Positions 32,485 through 44,157 of a stretch of 64,000 bases of DNA are shown here, piece after piece. The stretch lies in NCBI GenBank assembly GCA_019828595.1, contig JAHQRK010000045.1:124001-188000 (forward strand), in the 5' to 3' direction. Origin of the DNA: Aphanomyces cochlioides (Eukaryota; Oomycota; Saprolegniomycetes; Saprolegniales; Verrucalvaceae). Below the pieces are notes generated by a model. It was not told where the DNA came from. It saw only the letters and a list, made by a program, of their open reading frames with translations, and made no database searches. The stretch's first letter is position 1; the number at the start of each line of letters is the position of its first letter. Both the position numbers and the translations under genes were made by a program.

Positions 32485-33927
32485 ATGTACCGAGCCGCCA
32501 TTGTATCCGCTGCTGCTGCTGCCGTCGCGTCCGCCGCGTCTGCGACTTCCCAATTCCACTTGGGTGCCGTGACCAAGGCTTCGCATGGATGCGATGGTTT
32601 GGCGCTCTCGTTCGCCTCGTCCGACAACGCGACCCCTTCCTACACGGTCTCATACTCGGACGGCACGACCACCAAGACGGTCAAGTCCACATTCACGACG
32701 TTCACCAACCCTTCAACCGGCTATGTCTCGCCCAACTTGCACACCGCTCTCTTCTGCGACTTGATGTCCGGCGCTGACTACACGTACGAAGTTGATGGCT
32801 TCAAGTCGTCTTTCTCTGCGTTGCTCAAGGCTGGCAGCACTGAAAAGTCGACTGTGGTTGCCGTCGTTGGTGACATTGGTGGCACGGACTGGAGTAACAC
32901 GACCGTCCACCAAATCGGTCGCTTGCACTCGCACTTGAAGGCTCAAAGTCTTCTCATTGCTGGTGACTGGACGTACGCCAACGGTGAAAACATCGCGTGG
33001 GACAACTGGTTCGTTGAAATGGAGGATGTCTTTGCCGACACGCCTATCTTGGGTATTACCGGCAACCACGAAACCTTGACCAGCGGTGGTAACGAATACG
33101 TCAAGGTCACGCCCCCTGATCACCTCAAATTCGTGCCTGAAAACTACGTTGACTACCTTGCCCGCGTCGTCACCCCTATCACCCCTCAAGCTATTGCTGC
33201 TCGCCAAACTTACTACTCGTACGACATTGGTGTCGTGCACTTTGTCTTCTTGGACGACTACGTTGGTTCGAACGGTTCTGACTTGGCTATCCTCAACGCC
33301 ACGAGCTACATCACCGCCCGCCAAACCATGGTTGACTGGTTCGAAGCCGACTTGAAGGCTGTCGACCGCTCGGTCACCCCTTGGGTTGCTGTCGTGAAGC
33401 ACAATCCTTACTACAACTCGTGGTCCAACCATCAATGCCAATGCTCGGCCACACGCTTTGAAATTGACGAAGCTGACAAGGACAACTGCTGGCATGGTCT
33501 CTACTACGGAGGCATCAAGCCTTCCGACCCTTCGTTCGCTTTGCGTGAACCTCACTGCGGTCTTGAAGTCAAGTTGGAAGACTTGTACTACAAGTACAAC
33601 GTCAACGTTGTCTTTGGTGGCCACGTCCACGCGTACGAACGCACGGCTCCTATCTACAAGAACAATATCAACAACGATAAGGGCACGATCCACGTCACGA
33701 TTGGTGCCGGCGGTAACTTTGAAGGCCATGCTGGTCCTTTGCTCACTCCTTTGAGCGACTGGTCCTTGTCCTCCAACAACGTCACGTACGGTGCTGGCCA
33801 ATTGGTCGCCACCAAGTCGTGCTTCACGTGGTCGTGGTATGCCGATTTGGATGGCAACCGCACTGCGGACGACATCTCTGCTTTTGACACCTTCTCCCTC
33901 GGTGACTGCGCCAAGCACTCGTGCTAA
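32485..33927 (+). CDS. Secreted purple acid phosphatase (metallophosphoesterase)
   Basis: An open single-exon frame of 480 residues. The ATG at 32485 is chosen because it gives a signal peptide (MYRAAIVSAAAAAVASAASA) directly before the mature start. The five PAP metal-binding blocks are present in order: GDIGGTD (about 130), GDWTYANG (about 160), GNHETL (about 190), VVKHNPYY (about 300) and GGHVHAYERT (about 375). They hold a dinuclear metal centre that hydrolyses phosphate monoesters at low pH. Several N-x-S/T sites suggest glycosylation. Codon choice is strongly C-ending compared with the LRR genes, hinting at high expression. It probably scavenges phosphate outside the cell or in vacuoles. 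Confidence 0.95.
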   Translation: MYRAAIVSAAAAAVASAASATSQFHLGAVTKASHGCDGLALSFASSDNATPSYTVSYSDGTTTKTVKSTFTTFTNPSTGYVSPNLHTALFCDLMSGADYTYEVDGFKSSFSALLKAGSTEKSTVVAVVGDIGGTDWSNTTVHQIGRLHSHLKAQSLLIAGDWTYANGENIAWDNWFVEMEDVFADTPILGITGNHETLTSGGNEYVKVTPPDHLKFVPENYVDYLARVVTPITPQAIAARQTYYSYDIGVVHFVFLDDYVGSNGSDLAILNATSYITARQTMVDWFEADLKAVDRSVTPWVAVVKHNPYYNSWSNHQCQCSATRFEIDEADKDNCWHGLYYGGIKPSDPSFALREPHCGLEVKLEDLYYKYNVNVVFGGHVHAYERTAPIYKNNINNDKGTIHVTIGAGGNFEGHAGPLLTPLSDWSLSSNNVTYGAGQLVATKSCFTWSWYADLDGNRTADDISAFDTFSLGDCAKHSC

Positions 33928-34844
33928 ATTCAACCTCGCAAAGACGATACCGTGATGGCATATTTTGTGTTTTATATTTTGAAATACAAACCAATTTGTG
34001 CTTACTCTCTCCTTCCTGGTTCACTTGTAGCTCTCCTAGATGTCATCATGAAATCCAGCAAACAAGCAACGTCAAGGAATGTTAAGTGCACAGATTGGTC
34101 TGTTGCAAGTTGTGCAGGATTTCAAATCTCCGAATTCAAGTCGTTTGCCGATGTTACACTGTGCTAGTACAAACTTAGTACAAAGGGGCATCAAGTTGCA
34201 TCGGTCATTGCCTGTTGTTGACTTTATGACTTTTCAGCCAGTTTTCAGCCAGTTGCTGGATTTTGGAGGGATTTGATTGGTGAACTTGTTCTAAAAATAG
34301 AATAATTTTGCGGATGAGACAGGAATACGTCAGGCTGAATTCCATTATCTGGGCAATCTCGATCGAGTTATATGGTACAATACTTGACATAATGCTTGCT
34401 ATCTATGGTTCTTAGCATTGCCTCGACAATTTCAGTGGAATTAAAACAAGACGGATCATGTTGTATACTAGTACAGGGTTGAAGGCAAGTGATGATATGT
34501 AGGGCGGCAATGAAAGATGCATTCCATTCCAAAAAGATGGCGAAATTGACTCTCGAAAACTGAAATCAAGTGTTTTCGACGTCGCCTCTGTACAATCGCC
34601 ACAATCTTCCACGAAGGCAGAGACAGCGCAATGAAGTAAGTGGAGGGTATGCGGCGTTTCAGGTCTCCAATGCAGAAGAATAAGATAACATTATTCACAG
34701 TAGCGTAAACTCAACACTGTCCTCTGATCTGGCACAACTGATATTTAACACATTCAGAGTATGAGGCACATTGGCATGAACTCATTTCTGCGAATTACCA
34801 AGCTTGCAATCTATTCGGAATGCGAAACACCGTGGTAGGATGTC
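33928..34844. other. Intergenic, nothing recognised
   Basis: Downstream flank of the phosphatase and upstream flank of a truncated LRR gene. Short frames only. The duplicated word TTTTCAGCCAG at about 34232-34253 is the sole small repeat seen. Confidence 0.35.
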
Positions 34845-35615
34845 TTGCCTCAACTACTAGACCTGACAACGTTGTATGTCTTCAAAGAAATCGACATCGT
34901 CGACTTATTCGCCATTGCAGCCAATAGTGCACGCCTCACCAAACTTCGAATTTGCTATGGAAGGCTGGTTGTGACTTTATCTGATCTACTTCATCTTATC
35001 CAGTGGTTTGATCGTCAACCCGTCCTCGAGTTCACGATGTTTGGAGGACGATGGGGAGGGATCCATGGTGTTGTCAAGCAAGATTTTTACCAAGCCATGT
35101 TTAATTGCCTTACCATGGACACTCTCAATCTTCAATCGTGCGACCTCAGAGACTTGAACCTCTCAAATTTGAGCTTTTCGATGCGAAAGCTGCAAATCTG
35201 CTATTGCAGGCTGCAACCTGATTTTGTCCGAGCATTATCGAGAAAATTGGCAAATTCTCGACTGACTGATTTGAGTTTGCACGGTTACAATTGTCAGAGC
35301 GTTCTGGGCATGAAGTCTCTACTACAAGTTTTACCTCGGACGGGTATTAATCGGCTGTGGTTGGATTTTCATGGTGTTCACGATGAAACTTGGTGCGAGC
35401 TTGTTCCCTTGTTTGAAATGTGTGCATTGGAAATATTGGAACTAAGCATTGCTCTTTTGACGACCCAAGAGAGCGATTTTGACTCCTCCGTCTTTACCTC
35501 ACGGAGGATTTTCAACTCTTCAACCAATTTTCAGCTTGCGATACTTTTGAGCTTGTTCATGGTCACAAGGATTGAAGAAAACATTTTCCAGTCGTTTCTG
35601 AATATTCCGAATTGA
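34845..35615 (+). pseudogene. F-box/LRR family member A, N-terminally truncated
   Basis: The frame aligns with the middle of the LRR paralogues: LIQWFDRQPVLEF, QDFYQAMFNCLTMDTLNLQSC, LSNLSFSMRKLQICYC and LLQVLPRTGINRLWLDF. The first 150 or so residues with the F-box-like start are missing, and the C-terminal part after about 35480 (TTQESDFDSS) does not match the family. It is a truncated relic. Confidence 0.75.
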
Positions 35616-36652
35616 ATATTCCCCTCGTGCGCTAGCTCTCGGGATGCCTTTTCATGCTCAATTGGACCATGTCGAGTTTGGCAATGATGAACGTTGACAT
35701 TGATTTCATCTTCAGGTGCTTTTCACAATTGTACTATCAAAGTTGTAAGACCTCAGCATATCTGAGGCCATAGCCGGCCCATCTTGAGATTGATTCGCGG
35801 ATTTGCCGTCGTTATCCGTCTTTTCTAGGGGCGATTACAAATCTGCAACAGTCCATTCGATCTTGGTGTTCGAGAGCAATTTGCATATCGTATGGTTGTT
35901 CTGAACGGGGTTGTGCTCATTGTTCAGAGCTACTGTCAAACAGTTTGCACTGCATGCGATCTTCTCATGCTACAGGAATACATGCAGCTTCTGGTGGGTG
36001 ACAATATCAGTCTTTTTGCCAAACTTGACAAAAAATTGCGGAACTCCTTTAGGCATCAAACCCGCAAAGTTCACATTCGAAGTCAGGGATCTAATCATCC
36101 AGCAACCGTTCATGCAACGAATGTCATATTTCAATGAGACACAACGAAGTAAAAAAAAAAGGACCGGAACAATGCCGACTTCCAAATAGCTAGAGCCCCA
36201 ATATACTACTGGAATAGGCTTTGCAGGCTTGGGCGTCTACCTGTAAGACGGAATTAACAGTAGACTGCTCTCTGAAGATGACGTGCTTCGGACTTGAATG
36301 CATTACATTGGATCATGTGGTCTGACCCTCTTTGGGACGCAAATGCGAAATTGTTGCTTAGTTTGACGTCCTAGTGCCTAATTTGTCCCCAAGTTGTTCC
36401 AAAGCCTCTTGTTTTTCTAGGCATTTTATCGACCTGCATATGCTACGTCGTAGCCGGTACAACATTGCACACAAAAGTCGCAAGTAAAATTTGGTGGGAA
36501 AGAGAGCTCAATTGGTCCAATGTCATCAATTTCAATTTCCATGATCGATTGCCATGAAGGTATAGGATCTGCGTGGACAGATTTGTCCTTCAAGTCAGAT
36601 CCATCAATTTTGCAATGAGCAGATTCAAGGCTTCCATTTGGTCAGAAACATT
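35616..36652. other. Intergenic, nothing recognised
   Basis: No domain, repeat or paralogue of the LRR flanks is recognised. Two overlapping frames near 35892-36189 have no supporting feature. Confidence 0.35.
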
Positions 36653-37705
36653 TTAGAGTGTCAGCGACGTCAAGTGTACGCCACACTCGGTGGCAAAGTT
36701 CACTAGAAAAGCCACGTCTGCAGCGTCCAAACTATCCAAATGAGATATTTTCAATCTCGTGATCTTCTTGGAAAGCATCGATCGACTGGGATGTGTCAAG
36801 CTTTGCACCAATAGCCGCATATCAGAGACGGTGAGATTTTGGCAGTACAGATTTAATTCCCATGTTGTATTGTTGCATTGAAAAGCCATTGCAAAATCCT
36901 TGCCAAACGAAGACGAATAGTTTTCGCCAAGCAGTGACAAGTTTTCCAACGTGCAATTCTCAAACAGTGTAAGCCCGTTGCCGAAAGTTTATTCAGCTAT
37001 TTTTTGGTTTTTGATGGAAGTACGCGGTAAGACTTGCAAAAGTTGCTCGAGCCACTCGTTGCGGTAATAGCAGAGCTCGAGGTCAATTATGCTGGAGCCT
37101 TCAAGTCGACTGGCAAATTGCTTCATAAAGTCAGCGTCTAAATAGCAGTATTTGATCTGCAGCGACCGCATCGAGAAGTTCAGATGCGAGAAATTCACGA
37201 AGGCGACAGTAGTTCAGCCGCAGCGTGTCCATTGTCAGGCAATTGAACATAGCTAGGTAAAGCTCTTGTTTTAAATCGTAGTCGACGCCCAACCAATCTC
37301 CCCACGCGCATTCAAAGACTCGAACTGGTTGGCGGTGGAACCAGTCGATGAGATCGTCTGACCACGCAATCTGCGTATTTGAATTCAAATGTTTCTTGAG
37401 CCAATCTCTGCTTCGTTGAGGTTAGAGACTGCCACGGTTGAAAAGAACTTTGCTATCGATTCGTACGAGGAAGACCATTTATCAAATGACACTGGCAAGT
37501 TCAACGTTGGCCACAAGAAGTCCGAGCGGTCGAGCTGTTTTCCCAACTGAAGCAAAGTCTGAAGAGGGCCAAGCACATTGCATGGACAGAGTGCTTCAAG
37601 AAAGGCAAAGAAATCGGTTGCATCTGGAAGATAGAAAGCTATCACGACGATAATTTCAACGGACAGCAGAGAGCTCGCGGGGGCAGACGGTCTGGATTTC
37701 ATCAT
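36653..37705 (-). pseudogene. F-box/LRR family member B, internally deleted and frameshifted
   Basis: From ATG at 37705 it begins MMKSRPSAPASSLLSVEIIV...DFFAFLEAL, the F-box-like start. After AEIGS the protein jumps to DLIDWFHRQPVRVFECAWGDWLG, so about 110 residues are lost compared with member C. Later pieces (NFSMRSLQIKYC, LQVLPRTSIK, MRLLVQSLTHPSRS, FATECGVHLTSL) lie in three frames. It is closest to member C, also on the minus strand 2 kb away, which suggests tandem duplication followed by decay. Confidence 0.8.
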
Positions 37706-38458
37706 GAAGTTGGTCAACTGGCGACAATATCGTTGGCCTATGAATAGCGCGAAGGTTTTGCCTCAGTGAATAAAATTCCAGACTCGGATGCAAGGTCGAG
37801 CAAACAACGCTATCCCCGTTAGATAAAGCATAAGTTAAGGTAAACACAAGAAATCACAGCCATTAGGAGCGTGGAGATTCCTAAGAGAGGTCGAAATTGG
37901 CAGTGTGTTCGAGCTTGGGATATTTTCTCCAACATGAGTGGCATCATGGGTTATAAAGGCAGATCCATGAATGGCTCAGCTAAAATACCCACTAGCACAG
38001 CTGCTTTAGATGGGAATGTGGCGTCGTCTTGTTCGTCGACTGCTGGCGTAAAGTAGTTTGGTGGAAGAGGTACCTCGACTTCGCTGCACGGCGTCCAAGT
38101 TATGCCTGCGCTTAGTCAACAATGCTGCCACGTCCACATGTAAGTCATCGTGGAATAAGTTGGCTATACAGTGTTGTAGGAGCTTGTATTAAAAAAAGAC
38201 TTACGGGATCTTGAATTCGCCCGTGGAGCTCAGCTTCGAAGGTTATCGTCCGATAGAACAGTAGGGGACAGTTTGCTTTTTGGGTGAAAAAATTCCGTGG
38301 CTCGTATCGCCACCCATCGATCGAAGAGTTTCCAAACTTTCCTTGCTGTGCTCTGTGTGTGCTAGAGCAATGAATTTGGTTGGAGATGGCTGAAGCAGTC
38401 GCTTGGCCAGGAGAAGAAGAATTAAGCAAAAAGTCTGCGGAGGATAATTTCGCTGGTA
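37706..38458. other. Intergenic; possible unidentified coding relic
   Basis: On the minus strand at about 38180-38450, two overlapping frames (KFIALAHTEHSKESLETLRS and YRTITFEAELHGRIQDPV) look protein-like and could be one broken gene. I do not recognise it. The rest shows nothing. Confidence 0.25.
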
Positions 38459-38693
38459 TTGTCTGATTGACTCAAAATTTCCGACTTGGCTGAAATCGAT
38501 CAAACTTTGAATCAATCACCAAATCGAACCAGCCAATCAGCGTCCAGAATTTGTTTAAACACACACAAAACACACCAACCCACACACACTAATTCATGTA
38601 CCTTCCGATTATACTTGAATTCACTATTACCAGATTGACCACACAAATTTCGTCGATTTTGATCAAAACTGTAAATTTGGACGAAAAAGACAA
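38459..38693. repeat. MITE family 2, copy B (235 bp)
   Basis: Almost identical to 13140-13375, in the same orientation, with TA at 38457-38458 and 38694-38695. It starts TTGTCTGATTGACTC and ends AAAAAGACAA, giving a short TTGTC/GACAA inverted repeat. Confidence 0.85.
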
Positions 38694-38826
38694 TATAAGC
38701 CATCTAGTTCATTCGAGTATGCTCTACAGAGGTCATAAGGGTCGTGGGAATACCTCGTTTCGTGTCATTTGCAATACCGGAAGATTTAAATATTTGGCAA
38801 GGAAGAACAAATATCCTGGCCAAGTA

Positions 38827-39033
38827 TTGTCATTTTCAACCAAATTTGTGGTTTTGACCAAAAGGCGAATTCATTTTCAAATCGATTTCTGAAGTGGTGT
38901 GTGTCAGTGTGTGTTTTGCGTGAGTTAGGTGGCTGATCGATTCTGATTGGCTGAATAATTTTTAATTTTTAATTTTAGCCAATCAGAGAAGCCCGTTCTA
39001 ACCGTTCCTCACAATTTTGTATCAAAAGCACAA
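38827..39033 (+). repeat. MITE family 1 copy (207 bp) just beyond LRR gene C
   Basis: It starts TTGTCATTTTCAACCAAATT and ends TATCAAAAGCACAA, with TA at 38825-38826 and 39034-39035. Its right edge is 4 bp from the stop codon of the minus-strand LRR gene C, so it probably supplies part of that gene's 3' untranslated region. Confidence 0.9.
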
Positions 39034-39039
39034 TATTTT

Positions 39040-40407
39040 TCAGATTTTTAGGTCCGTCAAGCAAATTCCACACTCGGTAGCATACTTCATGAGCGACTCC
39101 ACCGCCAAAGCGTCCAAAGTGTCCAAATGGGATATTTTGATCGTCTTGGAAAGCATGCATCGACTTGGATCACGCATGCTTTGGATCAAGAGCCGCATGT
39201 CGGATATGGCAATATCCCGACAGTACAGATTCAATTCGCAAATCGTCTTGTTGTTTTGAATTGACGCTGCAAGAGCGTTTGCAAAAGCGGACGAAAAGTT
39301 TTCACCAAGCAAGGACAAGCTTTTCAACGTGCAGTTCTCCAACAGCGGAAGCAGTGCACGCAAATTTAAGCTCTGAAATGGCAACCCATCCATTTTCAAA
39401 CTCTTGATCGATGTCCACGGCAAGACTTGCAAGAGGCACTCGAGTCCATCGACGCTTTCGTCTCGGTAGTCACTGAATTCAAGGTCCACGACACAAGAGC
39501 CTTCTAAGCGAGTGGCGAATTGCGTTATAAAGTTGGCATCTGAAAAGCAGTCTTTGAATTGCATCGACCGCATCGAAAAGTTCAAACGCGAAAAATCCAC
39601 ATCACGGAAGCGACAGCAGTTCAGCCGCAGCGTGTCCATCGTCGGACAATTGAACATTGCTTGATAAAGCTCTTGTTTTAAATCGTAGTCGACGTCCAAC
39701 CAATCTCCCCACGTGCATTCAAAGACTCGGACTGGTTGGCGATCGAACCAATCGATTAGATCTTCCGTGTTGAGCCCAAACATGGGATGGAACTCTGGAG
39801 AGATCTTGAGCTCGATGAGGTGGTTGCTCTTTGCTGCCAATTCGAGAATAGCGTCCCAAGCGGAGTGATACTGGCGCATCTCTTCGTCACGCAAGTCCAT
39901 GTTTGGGCTGTCGTAGACTTCCAACGATACCAAGTTGTTGAGTCGATGTAAAACTTCCCTCGTGCTGGAAATGGTCTCATCGCGGAGGCAAACGCTGAGC
40001 TGAGTAATTCGATCGTCCCAGTACTCGTCCAGGATATCCATCGTGGCTGGAAACTCGTCGACAAACCAAGCAATCTTCGCCTTTGGATGCAAGTGTGTCT
40101 TGAGCCACTCCACCTCGTTCAGGTCTGAGATGGCCACCGTCGAGTAGAACTTTGCAATCGATTCGTACGAAGAAGACCATTCATCAAATGGCACTGGCAA
40201 TCTCAACGTTGGCCACAAGAAGTCCGAGTGGTCGAGTTGTTGATCAAGCTGAAGCAAGCATTCGAGAGGGCCTAGCATATTCCACGGACGGAGAGCTTCA
40301 AGGAAGGCGAAGAGATCGGATGCATCTGGAATATAGAAAGCAATCGCCACGACAATGTCAACAGACAGCAGAGAGAGCGCGGGGATAGACACTTTGGATT
40401 TCTTCAT
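39040..40407 (-). CDS. F-box-like/LRR protein C (intact)
   Basis: An uninterrupted frame of 455 residues from MKKSKVS at 40407. An upstream in-frame extension to 40452 is possible but lacks paralogue support. Residues about 10-45 (LSLLSVDIVVAIAFYIPDASDLFAFLEAL) fit an F-box-like motif (LPxDV...DLxAFLEAL), as in SCF ubiquitin-ligase adaptors. The rest is leucine-rich repeats of about 25-28 residues (LDLRD, MDTLRLNCCRFRDVDFSRLNFSMRSMQF, ICELNLYC). It ends KYATECGICLTDLKI. Such proteins usually recruit substrates for ubiquitination. The substrate is unknown and F-box assignment is tentative. It is divergent from member D. Confidence 0.8.
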   Translation of the reverse strand: MKKSKVSIPALSLLSVDIVVAIAFYIPDASDLFAFLEALRPWNMLGPLECLLQLDQQLDHSDFLWPTLRLPVPFDEWSSSYESIAKFYSTVAISDLNEVEWLKTHLHPKAKIAWFVDEFPATMDILDEYWDDRITQLSVCLRDETISSTREVLHRLNNLVSLEVYDSPNMDLRDEEMRQYHSAWDAILELAAKSNHLIELKISPEFHPMFGLNTEDLIDWFDRQPVRVFECTWGDWLDVDYDLKQELYQAMFNCPTMDTLRLNCCRFRDVDFSRLNFSMRSMQFKDCFSDANFITQFATRLEGSCVVDLEFSDYRDESVDGLECLLQVLPWTSIKSLKMDGLPFQSLNLRALLPLLENCTLKSLSLLGENFSSAFANALAASIQNNKTICELNLYCRDIAISDMRLLIQSMRDPSRCMLSKTIKISHLDTLDALAVESLMKYATECGICLTDLKI

Positions 40408-41193
40408 GAAGCTTGTTGACTGGCGATCATGCCGTTGGCCTATTATTAGCACGTAGATGAAGGTGCTGCCTCTGTGAATGAAGGTGCAGGCTGGTGACGA
40501 CCAGTGCGACCTTCAAGCGATTCAAAAGATGAAGACATCGTGGGGAGAAAACTTACTCTGGAGATGACAACTAGGAGCAAGAAAAGCTGCCCCTTGTGCC
40601 GATAAAGAACACCAAAGATCAGTCATCCGCAATAGAAGTTCACATTGACATGGATGGGCTGGAGACTTTGCTGCGAGTCAAACTACGCTCATTGACCAAG
40701 TGTTTCACGCTGTCCAGTGCGGCGTCGACCAGAAAGCGTGAAAGCAAATTAATTTGCCACCGTAGGGGTCCATCTCATCAGTAAGAGGGGACCATCTAAC
40801 AAGGTATGATTGAGGCGAAGGTCTGAAAGCAAAGCTCGGGCTTCCGTCAGCTAAAGGCCTGACCGAGCGAGTGAAGACAGGAGGAGAGCAGAGCGCAACG
40901 AAGAGGACAGCCGCTCCAAGAAAAGACAATTCACGGTCGAAGGTCCGTCAATCAGTCTCAGTAGGTACGAGTAATAAGCCAGTAATGGCCTCCAACGTGC
41001 TGGGGCCTCGATATGCATAGCTCAGCATGACGTACAGTTGTCATCCTGTTGAATTGATACCTACAAAGCGTCATATTACCCATGTCCTTGCACAACCATC
41101 ACGATCGCAAGCTGACCTTCATCTGTGGAGAAGTCGATGTTGAAATGCTCCGACGACGATAAAATAACGAGATCTCAAGCTCACAAATCAATC
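40408..41193. other. Divergent intergenic region between LRR genes C and D
   Basis: No gene is recognised. It should contain both promoters. Short frames at 40596-40784 and 40705-40929 lack features. Confidence 0.35.
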
Positions 41194-42749
41194 ATGAAGA
41201 AACCCCGAACAACGTCCAACAACTCCTTCTTCACCAAGCTGCCGACTGACGTCATCGTCAACATTGCCTTTTCGATTCAAGAGGCAGGTGATCTCGTTGC
41301 TTTTCTTGAAGCGCTCCGTCGTCGCAATCTGCCTGGTCCACTACAACAACTTTACCAACTCGGATTGACTCAAGACCACTCAGACTTGTGGCCATCGTTG
41401 CACATCAAAAGTTGGCATTCGTCGTGCGAAGAGATTGCAAAGTACTATTGTCATTTTCAACCAAATTTGTGGTTTTGACCAAAAAGCGAATTCATTTTCA
41501 AATCGATTTCATCATAGTGAAGTGATGTGTGTCAGTGTGTGTTTTGCGTGAGTTAGGTGGCTGATCGATTCTGATTGGCTGAATAATTTTTAATTTTTAA
41601 TTTTAACCAATCAGAGAATCCCGTTCTATTCGGAATCCTCACAATTTTGTATCAAAAGCACAATATTCCAATGTGGTCATTTACGCCATGTATGAGACGA
41701 ATGAGATCGACTGGCTCATGAATCATTTGAATGCCAAGGCTTCGATGGAGTGGCTCGTCGAGGAATTTCCACATGCGACCGAGGTGGACCCGAGGTATTG
41801 GAATCTACCAATTACTCATGTCAACATTTCATTGAAATACGACGACGTCGACGACAAAGTGCCTCACAATACCTGCAGGGATATTTTGCCTCGACTGTCA
41901 CGTTTCGTGTGGGATGCAGACGACAATCATAGCCACACCGACGAATGTTGCTACAATGCTCTCTACGACCATGTCTTCGGCTGTGAGCTGACGGGAGACA
42001 ATATGACCAACCTCATGCAATGGTTTCGTCGTCCAAACGCTCGTGTGTTCCATTTCGCAGTTGGCCCGAACGACTGGTATGACAGTGACGTCGACGACGA
42101 CATCAAGGAATCTTTTTGTCAAGCCATGTTCAATTGCCAAACTCTGGAGAGACTCAAGATAACAACTTGGGGTTTACAAGACGTGGATTTCACCGACATG
42201 GTGCTTTCGATGAGGTCTATGGAACTGGCTGAGCTCGACTCGGACGCTTTGATATCTTTGGCCAGTCGACTGGGAGGTTCGAAAGTGACGCATTTCGAGT
42301 TCTCTGCTTTCGACTGCTCCGGTGCACACGAGCTAACGAGTCTCGTGCAAGTCTTACCTCGTACATTGATCAAATCCTTGATTGTATCCGGCTTACAATG
42401 CTGCGGTTTCCATCAGGACGCATGGGCTAGCTTGTTTGACAAGTGTACGTTGGACACATTGGCATTGGGAACCACTGACTTTACGTCCTTCTTTGCCGAG
42501 AATCTCGCCTTGGGCATTCAGAAGAAGCAAACAATTCGTGGACTCGAGCTGGAGTGGGGAAACGGAAAACCTGGGACTCTTGCCGATATACGACTATTGA
42601 TCCAAAGCATGGCGCATCCCAGTCGATCCGTGCATGTGAAACGGGTTCAGCTCAAGACTGCCAGCGGTACTTTTGACGCCGAAAGTGTCCAGTCTCTCCA
42701 CGAATTTGCCATCGAATGCGGATGCGAGTTCAAGTACGTCGCCCTTTAG
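41194..42749 (+). pseudogene. F-box/LRR family member D, split by a MITE
   Basis: It starts MKKPRTTSNNSFFTKLPTDV at 41194 and reads to EEIAKYY. A MITE (41448-41663) interrupts the next codon, and the protein resumes as SNVVIYAMYETNEIDWLMNHL and runs openly to 42749 (FAIECGCEFKYVAL). Without the MITE and one TA the frame is continuous, as in paralogues G and I (AKYYSTVAIQDL, AKYYSNVVIQDL). The 218-bp insert is not a multiple of three, so the gene is inactive unless the insert is spliced out; no AG lies at its right edge. Confidence 0.9.
41448..41663 (+). repeat. MITE family 1 copy inside LRR gene D (216 bp)
   Basis: TTGTCATTTTCAACCAAATT to TATCAAAAGCACAA, with the TA of a tyrosine codon (TAT) duplicated at 41446-41447 and 41664-41665. 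The uninterrupted paralogues give the empty site. Confidence 0.95.
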
Positions 42750-44157
42750 ATAAGCCTTTTTAAGCGAATCATTCAACTGGACATTTCTCCCACTTGCGCG
42801 ACAAGCTGGTCGTACTGACGGTCAATTTGGTCAAATCTGTGGGGTTTCAAGTCCAAACGATCACAATCAAGAGCCTACCTCGATCTCGAGAAGTCCATGC
42901 GTGGCGCAGTCGGCGACGATACGACGGCCAGACGTAATGCTCACAATTCAATGATGATGAAACCCCAAACGATGTCCAAATCCTCATACTCCAAGCTGCC
43001 ATTTCATGTCAAGCTTAAAGTTGCTTTCTATTTTACACACGGCAGCCGATCACTTTGCCATCCTTAAAGCTCTTTGTCATGCTAAATTGGCGGGAAAGTT
43101 GAATAAGCTCCGCGAAAACAGCAGCTACTCTGATGTAGTTTTTGGGCTCAAGTCCCGCGAAACCTTGAGGGTAGTGACGCATATTGAAGGTGTAATTGTC
43201 GCTATCTTGACGTCAGTGAGGCGTGGCGTAGATTCGAATAAGTTCGTTGATTCTTCTCCAGCGGAACGAGCAGACAACAACAAGCCAGGAGGACCAGAAA
43301 GCCATGACGAAGAAACTGAAAGTGTCGGCGAAGCTTGAGGATTCCACCGCAGTTCACGAAATGTGTGTCTTCTTCGGATGAACACATCGCCAAGTATTAT
43401 TCAAATGTGGTCATTCATGACTTGAGCCAAGCCGAGTGGCTCAAGAAACATTTGAATCCGATGGCAAAGATTGAATGGGTGGTGGAGGACTTTCTAGCCA
43501 TGACGGAAATTCACGACGATGCATGGGATCTACCGATTATGTACTCGCGTTATTTTTAGCTTCAACTACGGTTCCCTGTCGAGAGTGGCCATGAAATTTT
43601 GTTGCGACTCAAACATTTAAAGTCTTTGAGAGTGTACGATGACCACGAATTCGACATGCCCGAGGAAGTATTGCAACGATTATCATCAAGCATGGGATGG
43701 AGTTTTCAATTTTTTAGCGAAGAGTCACCAAGTGACGGAATTACAAGGCCAATCTGCGCAATCTCATCGAATGGTTCCGCCGTCAGCCCGTTGCAGTGTT
43801 TGAGTGTTCGTCTCGAACTTGGTATCGAGTCAACCACAAAGTGAAACAAACTTTTTACCAAGCCATGTTCAGAGCATCTCCACCCGTCACTGGATTTGAC
43901 ACTGAAACTGAGTTTTCGGGCAGAGTGACACTGAGTCTTGCTCCACCGGTACACTGAGTCTGACACGGACACGGAGTTTAAAAGTCAGGCCCCGCAGTTT
44001 GGAGCCTCCGACACTGAGTTTAGACCCCAAAACTCAGTGTCAGAGCACAACACTGAGTTTTCGAATATCTTCGAATTTGTATGCTTCAAAAATATACTAC
44101 ACTGAACTATAGCATACATTGAAACAATACTCCGTCAGTTGAGTAAAATGTCTGTGG

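Noticed and set aside
32713..33933. 406-codon minus-strand frame across the phosphatase gene
   Set aside because: It is a shadow of a strongly C-ending codon pattern on the plus strand. The plus strand has all five PAP motifs and a signal peptide.
41448..41663. The insert in LRR gene D as a normal intron
   Set aside because: It lacks AG at its right edge, has TA duplications and exists as a MITE elsewhere in the window.
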